64,000 bases of DNA, from assembly GCA_965249175.1 (NCBI GenBank), contig OZ252227.1:2852001-2916000 (forward strand). Reading direction: 5' to 3'. Positions 9,501 to 15,833 of this stretch are shown piece after piece. Below the pieces are notes generated by a model that saw only the letters and a program-made list of their open reading frames with translations, was not told the DNA's origin and made no database searches. The translations under genes and the position numbers were made by a program. The DNA is from CAZYFH01 sp965249175 (GTDB lineage: Bacteria; Acidobacteriota; Vicinamibacteria; Vicinamibacterales; UBA8438). Positions within the stretch are counted from its first letter, which is position 1, and every line of letters starts with the position of its first letter.

Positions 9501-12195
9501 CCCTGACGTGGTGTGCCGACCAGCGCATCACGATGAGATCGAGGGCATGCCCGATCTCGTGGAGCTGCGCGTGCAGGTCGCCGGCGACCTGGGTACGCAC
9601 CAGGCCGGGTTCTTTGAAGAGCGCGCGGGCCCGATGACGCGCCGTCTTGCCGACCAGGACCGGGATGTTGTTGATCGCCGCGGCCAGCTTCTTTGCGACT
9701 TTATCCGGTCGAAGCTGCGACGCCGCAACAGGCGTGAGCGCCTGCTCCTCAGCCCCCTTCAGCGCCCTGGACCGGAACGGTAGCGGGCCGTCTGGAAGGT
9801 CGCGGCTCGGGAGCGCCGACGTGGTGTGATCATCAGTCTCAGGAAGGCTGGGCTGAATGTCGCGGCGAGTGTCCGCGTCGGGTTGGAGCGAGAACGGGGC
9901 GTCGAACTGCGGCTGCTGTGACGTCGCGGCGACGATCTCGGCCGACCCAGGAAGATCTGGCTGAGATTCCTTGGGCGCCTCGATCTCGGCCACATTGAAC
10001 GACGCGTCTCCCGCGTCATCCCACCAGCGCGTGCCGCGCACGATCCCGGCGTTTGACAGTTCGGCCAACGTCAACGGCGCCGCTGCACCGCGGCCGCGGG
10101 CGGCCGACACCAACTCTTCGATCAGGTCGTCGGCGGTCTCGATGTGACTAAACTGCGGGTCCTGCTGGAGGCTTTCAACGATGTCGCTGAGCGGTCGACC
10201 CTGCTTGTTGAACACGCCCCCCACGCCGGCCACCACGCGGCCCGTCGACCGGTCTCCGGTCGCCAGGTCGGCGAACTCTCGCAGCCAGGCGACCTCGCCA
10301 GGAAAGGTGGGGTCCGCGCCGATTCCGCCGGCCTGAGCGACGGCACGGAGCAGCACGTCCGGGTCACGGCCTGTGCCCGCACGAAACTCCTCGCCAGCGT
10401 CGAGAAAGGCAAGCCGATCGTCGTACTCGCGCCGAAGCGTGGCGCGATCTACTGCGGAGTCTTGCGTGACGGCGTCGGCTTCGACCTGCGCGTAGAGTTG
10501 GTCGGCGTCAGCCTGGCGTGCTCGAGCGCGGCTTTGAACGCGGCGTTGTTGTCCAGTCCGCGCTGGCGCTTGAGTAGCCTGGCGTTGTGGAAAAACGCCC
10601 GCCGACTCTGGCCAGGTTCGAGCTTCACGTCTCTCCGATTCTACACCGGGAAGCCCTGCGCCCTGATCGACCGTTCCACGTGTAACAGCAGTCGTGTCGG
10701 CCGTGGAAGATGCGGAGGCGACGACCGACGCCGTCTCGGCATCAGCCCGGGAGAATGCAGGCTGAACCTGAGCCGTCACAGTCGTCGCCGACCCGGGGGA
10801 GGAGCCCGAGCCACGGCCCCGCAATGGAATCTCTGTCTCCTGCCCGTTCGCCGCCGCAAAGACGATCCGGTCGATCTCTACCGTGCGGCCCTTGAGCGTG
10901 GCGTCGCCCGCATACTTCTCCCCGAGACCGGTCTTGACGTAGGCCACCGTGGCGTGCGGCTTGTACACCGGATAGGTGTCCGTGTGCGGGAGTGCATCTC
11001 CAATCTTGGCGTTGAGTCGCCGGAGGTCAGGAGACGACACGTCCAGCTTGACCACGTCCCCGTTCCCAGACTCCCCGTTCGGAAAGAATGACGTCTCGCC
11101 AAGCGTCACGGTAATGGGCGGCTCACCGGCCAGGAGCTCGGTCACATTCTCGAGCACCTCTGGACGGTCATGGAGCCCGTACTTCACGGTGATGTGGGGG
11201 GCGTCCTCTCGGCCATCCTCAGCAAGGTCCTCATTTGGAATCGCCGCGGCAAGTCTGGAGACGTCCCTCGACACGTCCGGCGGAAGCATGATCTGGGTGC
11301 TCGAGTAGTCGTGAGGCTCAGCAACAGCGTCCGGCGCTGTATTGCCAGCCTCGGTAGGCGTTGTGACAGCGTCCGGCGGCGCGACGGGCGCGGCTGACCC
11401 GGGCGACACCGGTCGCACAGGTGGCTCGTACAGGTCCTGCCTGATGCGATCGCGACGGCCGGTGGGTTGCGTTGTGGGCGGGGCCACCGAACCCGAATCT
11501 GTGCCCGATCTGTCAACCGTCGGTCCAGCGGCTGCCGCTGAGAGCCGCTCGAGCGCCACGCCCGTCACTGGGCCGGCGATGAGGCCCACGATGGCGGCGT
11601 TCGCGGCGTGCTCCTGCCACGGGCGCCCGGCCGCAACGTTCGAGATAGCCTCCTGCCCGGCTTCCTGTCCAGACTCCACAACGGCCTGAAAACCGCGCTG
11701 GAGCAGCTTGCCGGCGGTCGAAGTGGCCGCCGGGAGTCCGTAGGCCAGCCCGCTCGTGCTCGCCGTGAGCGCGAAGTGCTGCGCGGCCACGCGCGCCGCC
11801 TGCTCCGAGGCATCGTCGGGCGTGCCGCCATCGTCTATGACGTCCTGGTAGTGGAGCGCTCCCTCAATCAGAGACTCAAAACCGGACCCGCCAGCCACCA
11901 TCCCGGCCGTCCGCATGATGCGCGTCCCGCGCTGGCCCCAGGCAAGCATCTGGGCGACCCGGGCGGCGCCGGTGGACGCGAGCCCGCCAGGGATGGCGAA
12001 CCCGGCCATCGAACCCGCCGCCTGGCCGGCGGCCATTGCCCAGAATCTCTGGTCTTTGAGGACCTCCGGGTTCGTCAGGACGTCAACCCGAAGCTCTTCT
12101 GGCGGTAGGACGGTCTCCTGAAAGTCGCGCTCGACCGCCGAGAGCTGCTGTCCGACGCCCTCGAGGTAGTCCCCGATGGCCTGTGCGTCCTCCTT
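6538..12195 (-). CDS. Giant polyvalent phage virion protein, downstream frame
   Basis: This frame encodes about 1,885 residues. In order it shows a Gly/Ala-rich hydrophobic region; a 2H-phosphoesterase-like domain with two H-x-T motifs (HIT at 11188-11196, HAT at 10948-10956); a zincin metallopeptidase motif HEIGH (9547-9561); and a C-terminal segment with NLPFMVRNVIRD (about 8035-8070), like the LPD38 domain of polyvalent proteins. Such proteins are packaged and injected with phage DNA. No ATG, GTG or TTG lies near the point where coding begins; the frame is one base ahead of the 228-aa ORF upstream, so one fused product of about 2,113 residues is likely. Confidence 0.8.
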   Translation of the reverse strand, partial: KEDAQAIGDYLEGVGQQLSAVERDFQETVLPPEELRVDVLTNPEVLKDQRFWAMAAGQAAGSMAGFAIPGGLASTGAARVAQMLAWGQRGTRIMRTAGMVAGGSGFESLIEGALHYQDVIDDGGTPDDASEQAARVAAQHFALTASTSGLAYGLPAATSTAGKLLQRGFQAVVESGQEAGQEAISNVAAGRPWQEHAANAAIVGLIAGPVTGVALERLSAAAAGPTVDRSGTDSGSVAPPTTQPTGRRDRIRQDLYEPPVRPVSPGSAAPVAPPDAVTTPTEAGNTAPDAVAEPHDYSSTQIMLPPDVSRDVSRLAAAIPNEDLAEDGREDAPHITVKYGLHDRPEVLENVTELLAGEPPITVTLGETSFFPNGESGNGDVVKLDVSSPDLRRLNAKIGDALPHTDTYPVYKPHATVAYVKTGLGEKYAGDATLKGRTVEIDRIVFAAANGQETEIPLRGRGSGSSPGSATTVTAQVQPAFSRADAETASVVASASSTADTTAVTRGTVDQGAGLPGVESERREARTWPESAGVFPQRQATQAPARTGQQRRVQSRARARQADADQLYAQVEADAVTQDSAVDRATLRREYDDRLAFLDAGEEFRAGTGRDPDVLLRAVAQAGGIGADPTFPGEVAWLREFADLATGDRSTGRVVAGVGGVFNKQGRPLSDIVESLQQDPQFSHIETADDLIEELVSAARGRGAAAPLTLAELSNAGIVRGTRWWDDAGDASFNVAEIEAPKESQPDLPGSAEIVAATSQQPQFDAPFSLQPDADTRRDIQPSLPETDDHTTSALPSRDLPDGPLPFRSRALKGAEEQALTPVAASQLRPDKVAKKLAAAINNIPVLVGKTARHRARALFKEPGLVRTQVAGDLHAQLHEIGHALDLIVMRWSAHHVRDDIARELTHIGEPTSLPSYSAPKRRREGVAEYTRRWLMDEDLTALREAAPDFTRVFEAFVAGGGPVARAFADGREQIQHFLWLSGAEQLETMIDMGDRSAGQILDDLGGRFFGTYDDPRTAFDKVVAVTSDDEYRLWQMEVATKGHRDIHPAESVYWSFRTLRGSAGKAQEFLYGNILGVDGRVIGPGLYNAIKPGIRKYRKLAHFFAAQRAQRAHERGHDTGFSDEAIAAGVDYGKDPDIAAAAKGYGEFRRAFLTYAVERGILTPEMRRLWEQKWGDTYVPFHWVGNTVQGTGRPGPKQNARWPWRRFPKEKFLPIDDPIRATVQDVFRVVGAAEENARMNELLDLAGTVHTDNPRRRAWIELLPAEQSPVRFNLSQVRKDIVEDLGKHGIKVPDSVTLDPTFLDRFATIWQPHTVAQGGTRYITAIGRDGKRRWGLVHDEGIWDMLVKKESAAVHAIVATLQPAARLLRSTATLNLPFMVRNVIRDVASAKFYNPTGFSFWRDWTGGVASILTKDDSWQRFMASGAAQSTFNAQDRNLLKREVGRLGTTGVRRFLDQTVFHPFDGLAALREITEYATRVGAVRRHLRTAGHLDEAMMRHIGVIGREVTQDFSKMGSAVREWNKTTAFLGARIGGWTRAMEEARVRPALLSRRVAPYFVLSLALWALHQDDDEFDEVPGWERATYHHIPVPQELRDEGWGPFVRIPRPFEFGDMSNWAEAFLDWKVREDKEFKDRLPFTGGVNSLKELMLLMVPNLLLPPLEVTTNHDTFRERSIVSPFDDGLDPALQYNRWTSETAKRLGRVMDASPAKIDHMIYGYTAGLGRAAVEQADRLFTASGYQEPSRGIESWPGVRAIYGGSSLATSSASINQFYEELERLEGAAGSIRRYIGSGETATAAKVAASNGLTTRLVGERIEVTSPRRTALNDAREALRDRKAEMDRIYKSQTMSSAEKRRALDRLVEGMVNITRVSLGKSTMTRTTRRRD

Positions 12196-12880
12196 AGGAC
12201 CCTTCTTGACCCCGCTGTGGCGCCGTAGACGGCGCCTGTGGAGGCACGACCGGCTCCGGGGGCACCGGGACACGTAGCGAGTCGAGAGGGGCCGTCCAGA
12301 CGTCAGGCGGGATTTGCCCGAGCGACCGGTCGGCGAGCGTGAGCGGTTGGTTGTCACCCGGGCCGTCCGGGGCACGCGCCTGAAGAGGGACGAAGCCTCG
12401 AGACGCCAGCGGGACGGACGCCCGGAGCTGCCGATCTGCAGGTGGCGCAGGTGGCGCTGGTTCGAATGCCCCGCCGAACTCCTCGACGACGGCGCGCGTC
12501 TCGGCAGAGACAGGAGGCCGGTGACCGTCAGAAACTTGACGGTCTGGCAATGCTGACGGTTCCGTGTCTCTTCGTCGCGTCTCCGCGCGCACGGACCGGC
12601 GTGGCGCGTCGCTGTATGGTGGAGTCTCACGGTCGACGAGCTCTCGGCGCCGCACCGCAGCGCGAGACGAGCGCGCCGGCGGTTCCCCTCGTGATGTTTG
12701 TCGAGTCGACGCGTCAGGGAGCGGACTGGCGGTCAGGGGCTGGGCGGCGCCACGCGTCTCGCCACCATAGCGACGAAGGATGGCGCGTGTGTCGTCGTCA
12801 AAGGGTGAGTCGTCGTCCTCGTTGGGCGTGTCGATGACACCGCCATACTGGCGGACGATCGCCTGCCAGTCCTGCGCCAT
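12194..12880 (-). CDS. N-terminal frame of the polyvalent virion protein (228 aa)
   Basis: The protein begins MAQDWQAIVRQYGG and repeats this type of motif (AILRRYGGE, VVEEFGGAF), separated by disordered Pro/Arg/Asp-rich stretches. Short repeats like these are typical N-termini of giant injected phage proteins. It ends GGG-TCC-TAA at 12202-12194, and the large frame continues with a +1 shift. The stop is part of the octamer TAAGGAGG (12189-12196), complementary to the 16S rRNA tail. It starts directly after the stop of the 188-aa gene. Confidence 0.65.
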   Translation of the reverse strand: MAQDWQAIVRQYGGVIDTPNEDDDSPFDDDTRAILRRYGGETRGAAQPLTASPLPDASTRQTSRGEPPARSSRAAVRRRELVDRETPPYSDAPRRSVRAETRRRDTEPSALPDRQVSDGHRPPVSAETRAVVEEFGGAFEPAPPAPPADRQLRASVPLASRGFVPLQARAPDGPGDNQPLTLADRSLGQIPPDVWTAPLDSLRVPVPPEPVVPPQAPSTAPQRGQEGS

Positions 12881-12881
12881 G

Positions 12882-13448
12882 TCACCTACGCCTCAGCGCG
12901 GCACGTGCCCGGTCGGCAGCATCTTGCGACGGGAAAGTGACAGACTGCCCCTGGATCGTGATGGTCACCGGACGGGAGCCACTTCGAGAGCCCCCAGTTT
13001 GAATAGAAAACGAATCCTCGACGGCCTTCCGCATCCGCTCAATCTGATCAGGATCGAATTTCAGCTTCAAGCTGCCGTCCGGCTTGAAGCCCTCGGTCTC
13101 CACGCTCAACGCTTCGATCTCCGCGAGCTCACCCACGCGCCAGCGCTCGGCCGCCCCAATGTTCGGGACGCGCTCTTGGTCGCGCTGTGTCTCCTTCAGC
13201 GCCCGCACGTAGTTGTCGACCTCCATCGCCGCAGGCATCACCTCGCCCGGATGGCCGGCTTCCCACTCCGCCTTCCACACGCGGGCGAGATTGGCCTCTC
13301 TAGACCCTTCTATGAAGCGGCTTGTCAAGTCACCTCGTTGTTCGTCGAAGCTCTCACGCTCTCCGATACACCCTCCAGTGAGCGCGCCGTCCCCGCACCC
13401 AGCTGGGGGGCGCGCGCGAACGGGTCGGCAGCTCGGTGTGCTGTCCAC
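12882..13448 (-). CDS. Hypothetical phage structural protein, N-terminus uncertain
   Basis: The C-terminal two thirds are helical and charged (REANLARVWKAEWEAGH; DPDQIERMRKAVEDSF) and look genuinely coding. The first 45 or so residues are Cys/Pro/Arg-rich and may be read-through of the adjoining IS110-type element rather than native sequence. The gene ends just before the polyvalent gene. It may be the tail of a longer gene whose front was lost at the element boundary. Confidence 0.5.
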   Translation of the reverse strand: MDSTPSCRPVRARPPAGCGDGALTGGCIGERESFDEQRGDLTSRFIEGSREANLARVWKAEWEAGHPGEVMPAAMEVDNYVRALKETQRDQERVPNIGAAERWRVGELAEIEALSVETEGFKPDGSLKLKFDPDQIERMRKAVEDSFSIQTGGSRSGSRPVTITIQGQSVTFPSQDAADRARAALRRR

Positions 13449-13541
13449 GGGCCCGGATTTCGGTCGCTAGGGTAACAACCTGCTTAGACGCGCCGGGCTG
13501 AAGCCGCGAGGTGCGTCATCCTTCTATTCGCGCTCGACAAG

Positions 13542-13558
13542 GGCGATCTCTGATCGCC
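13542..13558 (-). other. Perfect hairpin in the non-coding flank of the IS110 element
   Basis: GGCGATC, a TCT loop, then GATCGCC form a perfect 7-bp stem about 140 bases past the transposase stop. It is the strongest local fold visible in this flank and could belong to an element-encoded guide RNA. Confidence 0.35.
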
Positions 13559-13695
13559 GGCGCAAGAGACGATCCGAATGGGGGGCGGCACCATCTCCCT
13601 GCCGGCCTCGCGTGCGACCAAGGATCTTCACGTGCTCACCCACCAACCCTGCAACCCCGGACCTCACTCAGTGGCCCGACCGCACCACCAAGGAC

Positions 13696-14736
13696 TTACC
13701 CGCTCATCCCGTGCGGCACTGGGACCCCGACGCGGCGCCCGTCATAGACCGTCTGGTCCCGCCACATCGCAAACAGGATCCCCGCCAACCGGCGCGCGAC
13801 GGCCACGGTGGCGATGCGCCGGCCGCGGCGCGTGGCCAGTTGCTCGGCCCAGGCGCGCAGGCCCGCGGCCTCCGCCCGGCGAGACCGGAGCGCGGCCCAC
13901 GCGGCTTGCACCAGCAACCAGCGCATGCGCGGATTGCCCGCCTTCGTAATGTGGCCCCGACGGTGGCGGTCCGCAGAGCTGTCCTCGCTGGGCACCAAGC
14001 CGAGAAAGCTCTCGACCTGGTGGGCCCCGCCAAAGCGCCCCGCCTCATCCAGCGTCGCGACGAATGCCGTCGCGATGAGGGGGCCTACCCCGGGGGCGGT
14101 AGTCAACCGCTGTACCACCGGGTTGGCCGCCGCCGTCTCGATGACCTGGGCATCGGCCACGGCGAGCTGCGCGGTCAACTGTTCCCACAGGGCGAGCAGC
14201 GGCTGGAGCGCCGCCTGTAACTCGTCGGGGAGCTCCAGCTCCGTCACATACGTACCGAATCGGTCGGCATCCCCGGCCCGGACGCGCAGTCCCTCCCGCC
14301 GCACCAGCGCCCGCACCAAGGCGATGGTGCGCCCGCGGGTCCGCCCGAGCAGGTCGCGCACCCGGAGCTGGCGCCGCACCCGATGCTGGGCGGCCGACAC
14401 GCGATGCGCCGGGCGATAGGAACCGAGTCGGGCCGCCTCGGCCAGCATCCGCGCATCGCGCCGATCCGTCTTCACACGCCGGCGCCGTTCGGGATACATC
14501 GGGGCGTAGTTCGGATCCGCCACGATGACCTCGTGGCCGCACTGCTCGATCGTCTGCGCCACCCATTCGCTTTCCGTCGTCGCCTCGAGGAGCACCCGGG
14601 CACACGGTCGGCTCCCGAACATCTTCGTGAACTGCTGCCGCGTACTCTGAATCCGTCGTTCGATGATCTCGCCCTCGGACGTGAGGATGCAGATTTGACT
14701 TTCTCTCTTATGGACGTCGATGCCAATATGCTCCAT
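13696..14736 (-). CDS. IS110-family DEDD transposase
   Basis: The protein begins MEHIGIDVHK (first acidic catalytic residue) and contains VKTDRRDARMLAE, the DEDD-domain end. Its C-terminal Tnp20 domain has TTAPGVGPLIATAFVA and the serine region SEDSSADRHRRGHITKAGN. This combination of a RuvC-like domain and a serine-bearing C-terminus defines the family, whose members use a structured RNA to choose donor and target. The ATG at 14734-14736 follows a GGGAG site; a longer ORF lacks one. A short decayed relative lies at 45732-45835. Confidence 0.92.
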   Translation of the reverse strand: MEHIGIDVHKRESQICILTSEGEIIERRIQSTRQQFTKMFGSRPCARVLLEATTESEWVAQTIEQCGHEVIVADPNYAPMYPERRRRVKTDRRDARMLAEAARLGSYRPAHRVSAAQHRVRRQLRVRDLLGRTRGRTIALVRALVRREGLRVRAGDADRFGTYVTELELPDELQAALQPLLALWEQLTAQLAVADAQVIETAAANPVVQRLTTAPGVGPLIATAFVATLDEAGRFGGAHQVESFLGLVPSEDSSADRHRRGHITKAGNPRMRWLLVQAAWAALRSRRAEAAGLRAWAEQLATRRGRRIATVAVARRLAGILFAMWRDQTVYDGRRVGVPVPHGMSG

Positions 14737-14789
14737 GGCTGGTCTCCCTCTGTGCGCCTTGAGCGCGTTTGAAAAATGTGGAGCGCAAG

Positions 14790-15146
14790 CTACCACGTGG
14801 GGACGACCAGCCGCTTCATCCTATCTCCCTGTATGAGAGATGTCGATTTCTCAGGGTCATCTAGGTCGATCCCTAGCCTCTTCGACCAGGCCGCCCGCTG
14901 CTCGTCTGAGATCGGCCCGGGGCCCGGAGGGGTCATCCGCTTGACCAAAGACGCCGATGCCCCGTAGACGTCGTCGGCCTCGTCCAGCGTGTTCGCAAAC
15001 TCCTCCCACGTGTCGGCCGCCTGGAACTCTGGGCCAAGCAGGTCCTTGACGATCGCCGCGTCGCGCTTCAACCGGTCGTCAGGGAGATCCTCGAGTGCTT
15101 TCTGTTGCTCTCGGGAGCGGCATGGGATCCGGCTTCGCGGCGACAT
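14790..15146 (-). CDS. C-terminal part of scaffold-like phage protein, +1 frame
   Basis: From REQQKALEDLPDDRLKRD onward this frame is helical and acidic and reads as a natural continuation of the 199-aa gene upstream, one base ahead. It holds conserved-looking blocks (DTWEEFANTLDEADDVYG; GPISDEQRAAWSKRLG) and then runs into the IS110-type boundary, so its end is probably lost. Whether it is translated by frameshifting, by reinitiation at the ATG of 15146, or not at all is open. Confidence 0.5.
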   Translation of the reverse strand: MSPRSRIPCRSREQQKALEDLPDDRLKRDAAIVKDLLGPEFQAADTWEEFANTLDEADDVYGASASLVKRMTPPGPGPISDEQRAAWSKRLGIDLDDPEKSTSLIQGDRMKRLVVPTW

Positions 15147-15678
15147 CCGGCGGGGGCTCGACGGCCGGTGGTGGAGTCGCAGCCTTCCTCGCCGCCGCGG
15201 CGTCCGCGGCCGGCTTTGCCTGAAGGTCCGCGAGCTGCGACTTCAGTGCGTCGTTCTCGCCACGGAGCCGATCGGCGTTGGCCTCAGCTTTGCGCCGCTG
15301 CTTGAAATTCTCGGCGTACCTGTCCTGTTTCTTGGACTTGGTCGCCAGCCTGGACGCAGACGCTGCCTTGTCGCTGTCACCGGTCGCATCGTCGCCCTGA
15401 TCGTCGTCATCCTTCGCGGCGGCCTTCGCCTCAGCGTCGTCGTCAGGCGGCGTAGACGCAGCCTTGGCAGCCTTGGCGTCGTCTTTCGGTGGGTCAGGAG
15501 AGAGCGGCGGGGCGGAGAGCGATTCGACAGAGAACCCGTCGTCGTCCCGCGAATCATCGGACGATTGCCTGGCGCTCTGGAGCAGATCGGCCATGTCCAT
15601 CGGGCCGCTGCTGACGATGTCGAGGCCTTTCGCAGCGCCCTTGCCGGCGCCGTCGGACGTGTCTGCTTCTTGGCTCAC
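15079..15678 (-). CDS. Scaffold-like acidic phage protein, N-terminal part
   Basis: A highly acidic protein dominated by Asp, Ala, Ser and Lys (many DDD and KAA runs), then a coiled-coil-like stretch (RRKAEANADRLRGENDALKSQ) and Pro-rich segments. Phage scaffolding proteins next to portal genes look like this. The start is a GTG preceded by GAGAAGGA. The sensible reading continues in the +1 frame near 15110, suggesting a programmed or mutational shift. Confidence 0.55.
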   Translation of the reverse strand: MSQEADTSDGAGKGAAKGLDIVSSGPMDMADLLQSARQSSDDSRDDDGFSVESLSAPPLSPDPPKDDAKAAKAASTPPDDDAEAKAAAKDDDDQGDDATGDSDKAASASRLATKSKKQDRYAENFKQRRKAEANADRLRGENDALKSQLADLQAKPAADAAAARKAATPPPAVEPPPDVAAKPDPMPLPRATESTRGSP

Positions 15679-15833
15679 GCGTGAGTCCTTCTCAATCGAT
15701 CAACCATCCAATGCCACTTAGGCTACGGCAGTCATCGCCGCGGTGTCAATATCCTGACAACGTGTTGTCAAGTGGACTACGGTCTATTGGACACGTGACA
15801 GCGCCCTACTTGCAACGTCCAGTGCTTCAATTG
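15679..15833. promoter_or_regulatory. Intergenic control region with repeated palindromes
   Basis: This 155-bp AT-richer gap upstream of the scaffold-like gene carries two GTCA-N6-TGAC palindromes (15745-15758; 15833-15846, the latter ending the portal gene) and an overlapping TGACAA-N4-TTGTCA palindrome (15755-15770). On the minus strand a TTGACA hexamer lies within the repeats, so the sites could cover a promoter. Matching sites occur at 18993-19027. Confidence 0.5.

Larger units (their letters stand above)
13470..14806 (-). mobile_element. IS110-family element (approximate limits)
   Basis: A complete IS110 transposase is flanked by about 70 bp on its 5' side and about 225 bp of non-coding DNA on its 3' side. 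Elements of this family lack terminal inverted repeats, so the ends cannot be placed exactly. The scaffold-like phage gene runs straight into the right boundary near 14800, and phage coding resumes only near 13350. A long 3' non-coding flank is the layout of the IS1111 subgroup, where the guide (bridge-type) RNA lies downstream of the transposase; this is an inference. Confidence 0.65.

Noticed and set aside
13312..14819. Inverted 11-mer AGCCGCTTCAT at both sides of the IS110 region as terminal repeats
   Set aside because: IS110 elements lack true terminal repeats, and both copies sit within sequences read as phage coding, so chance cannot be excluded.
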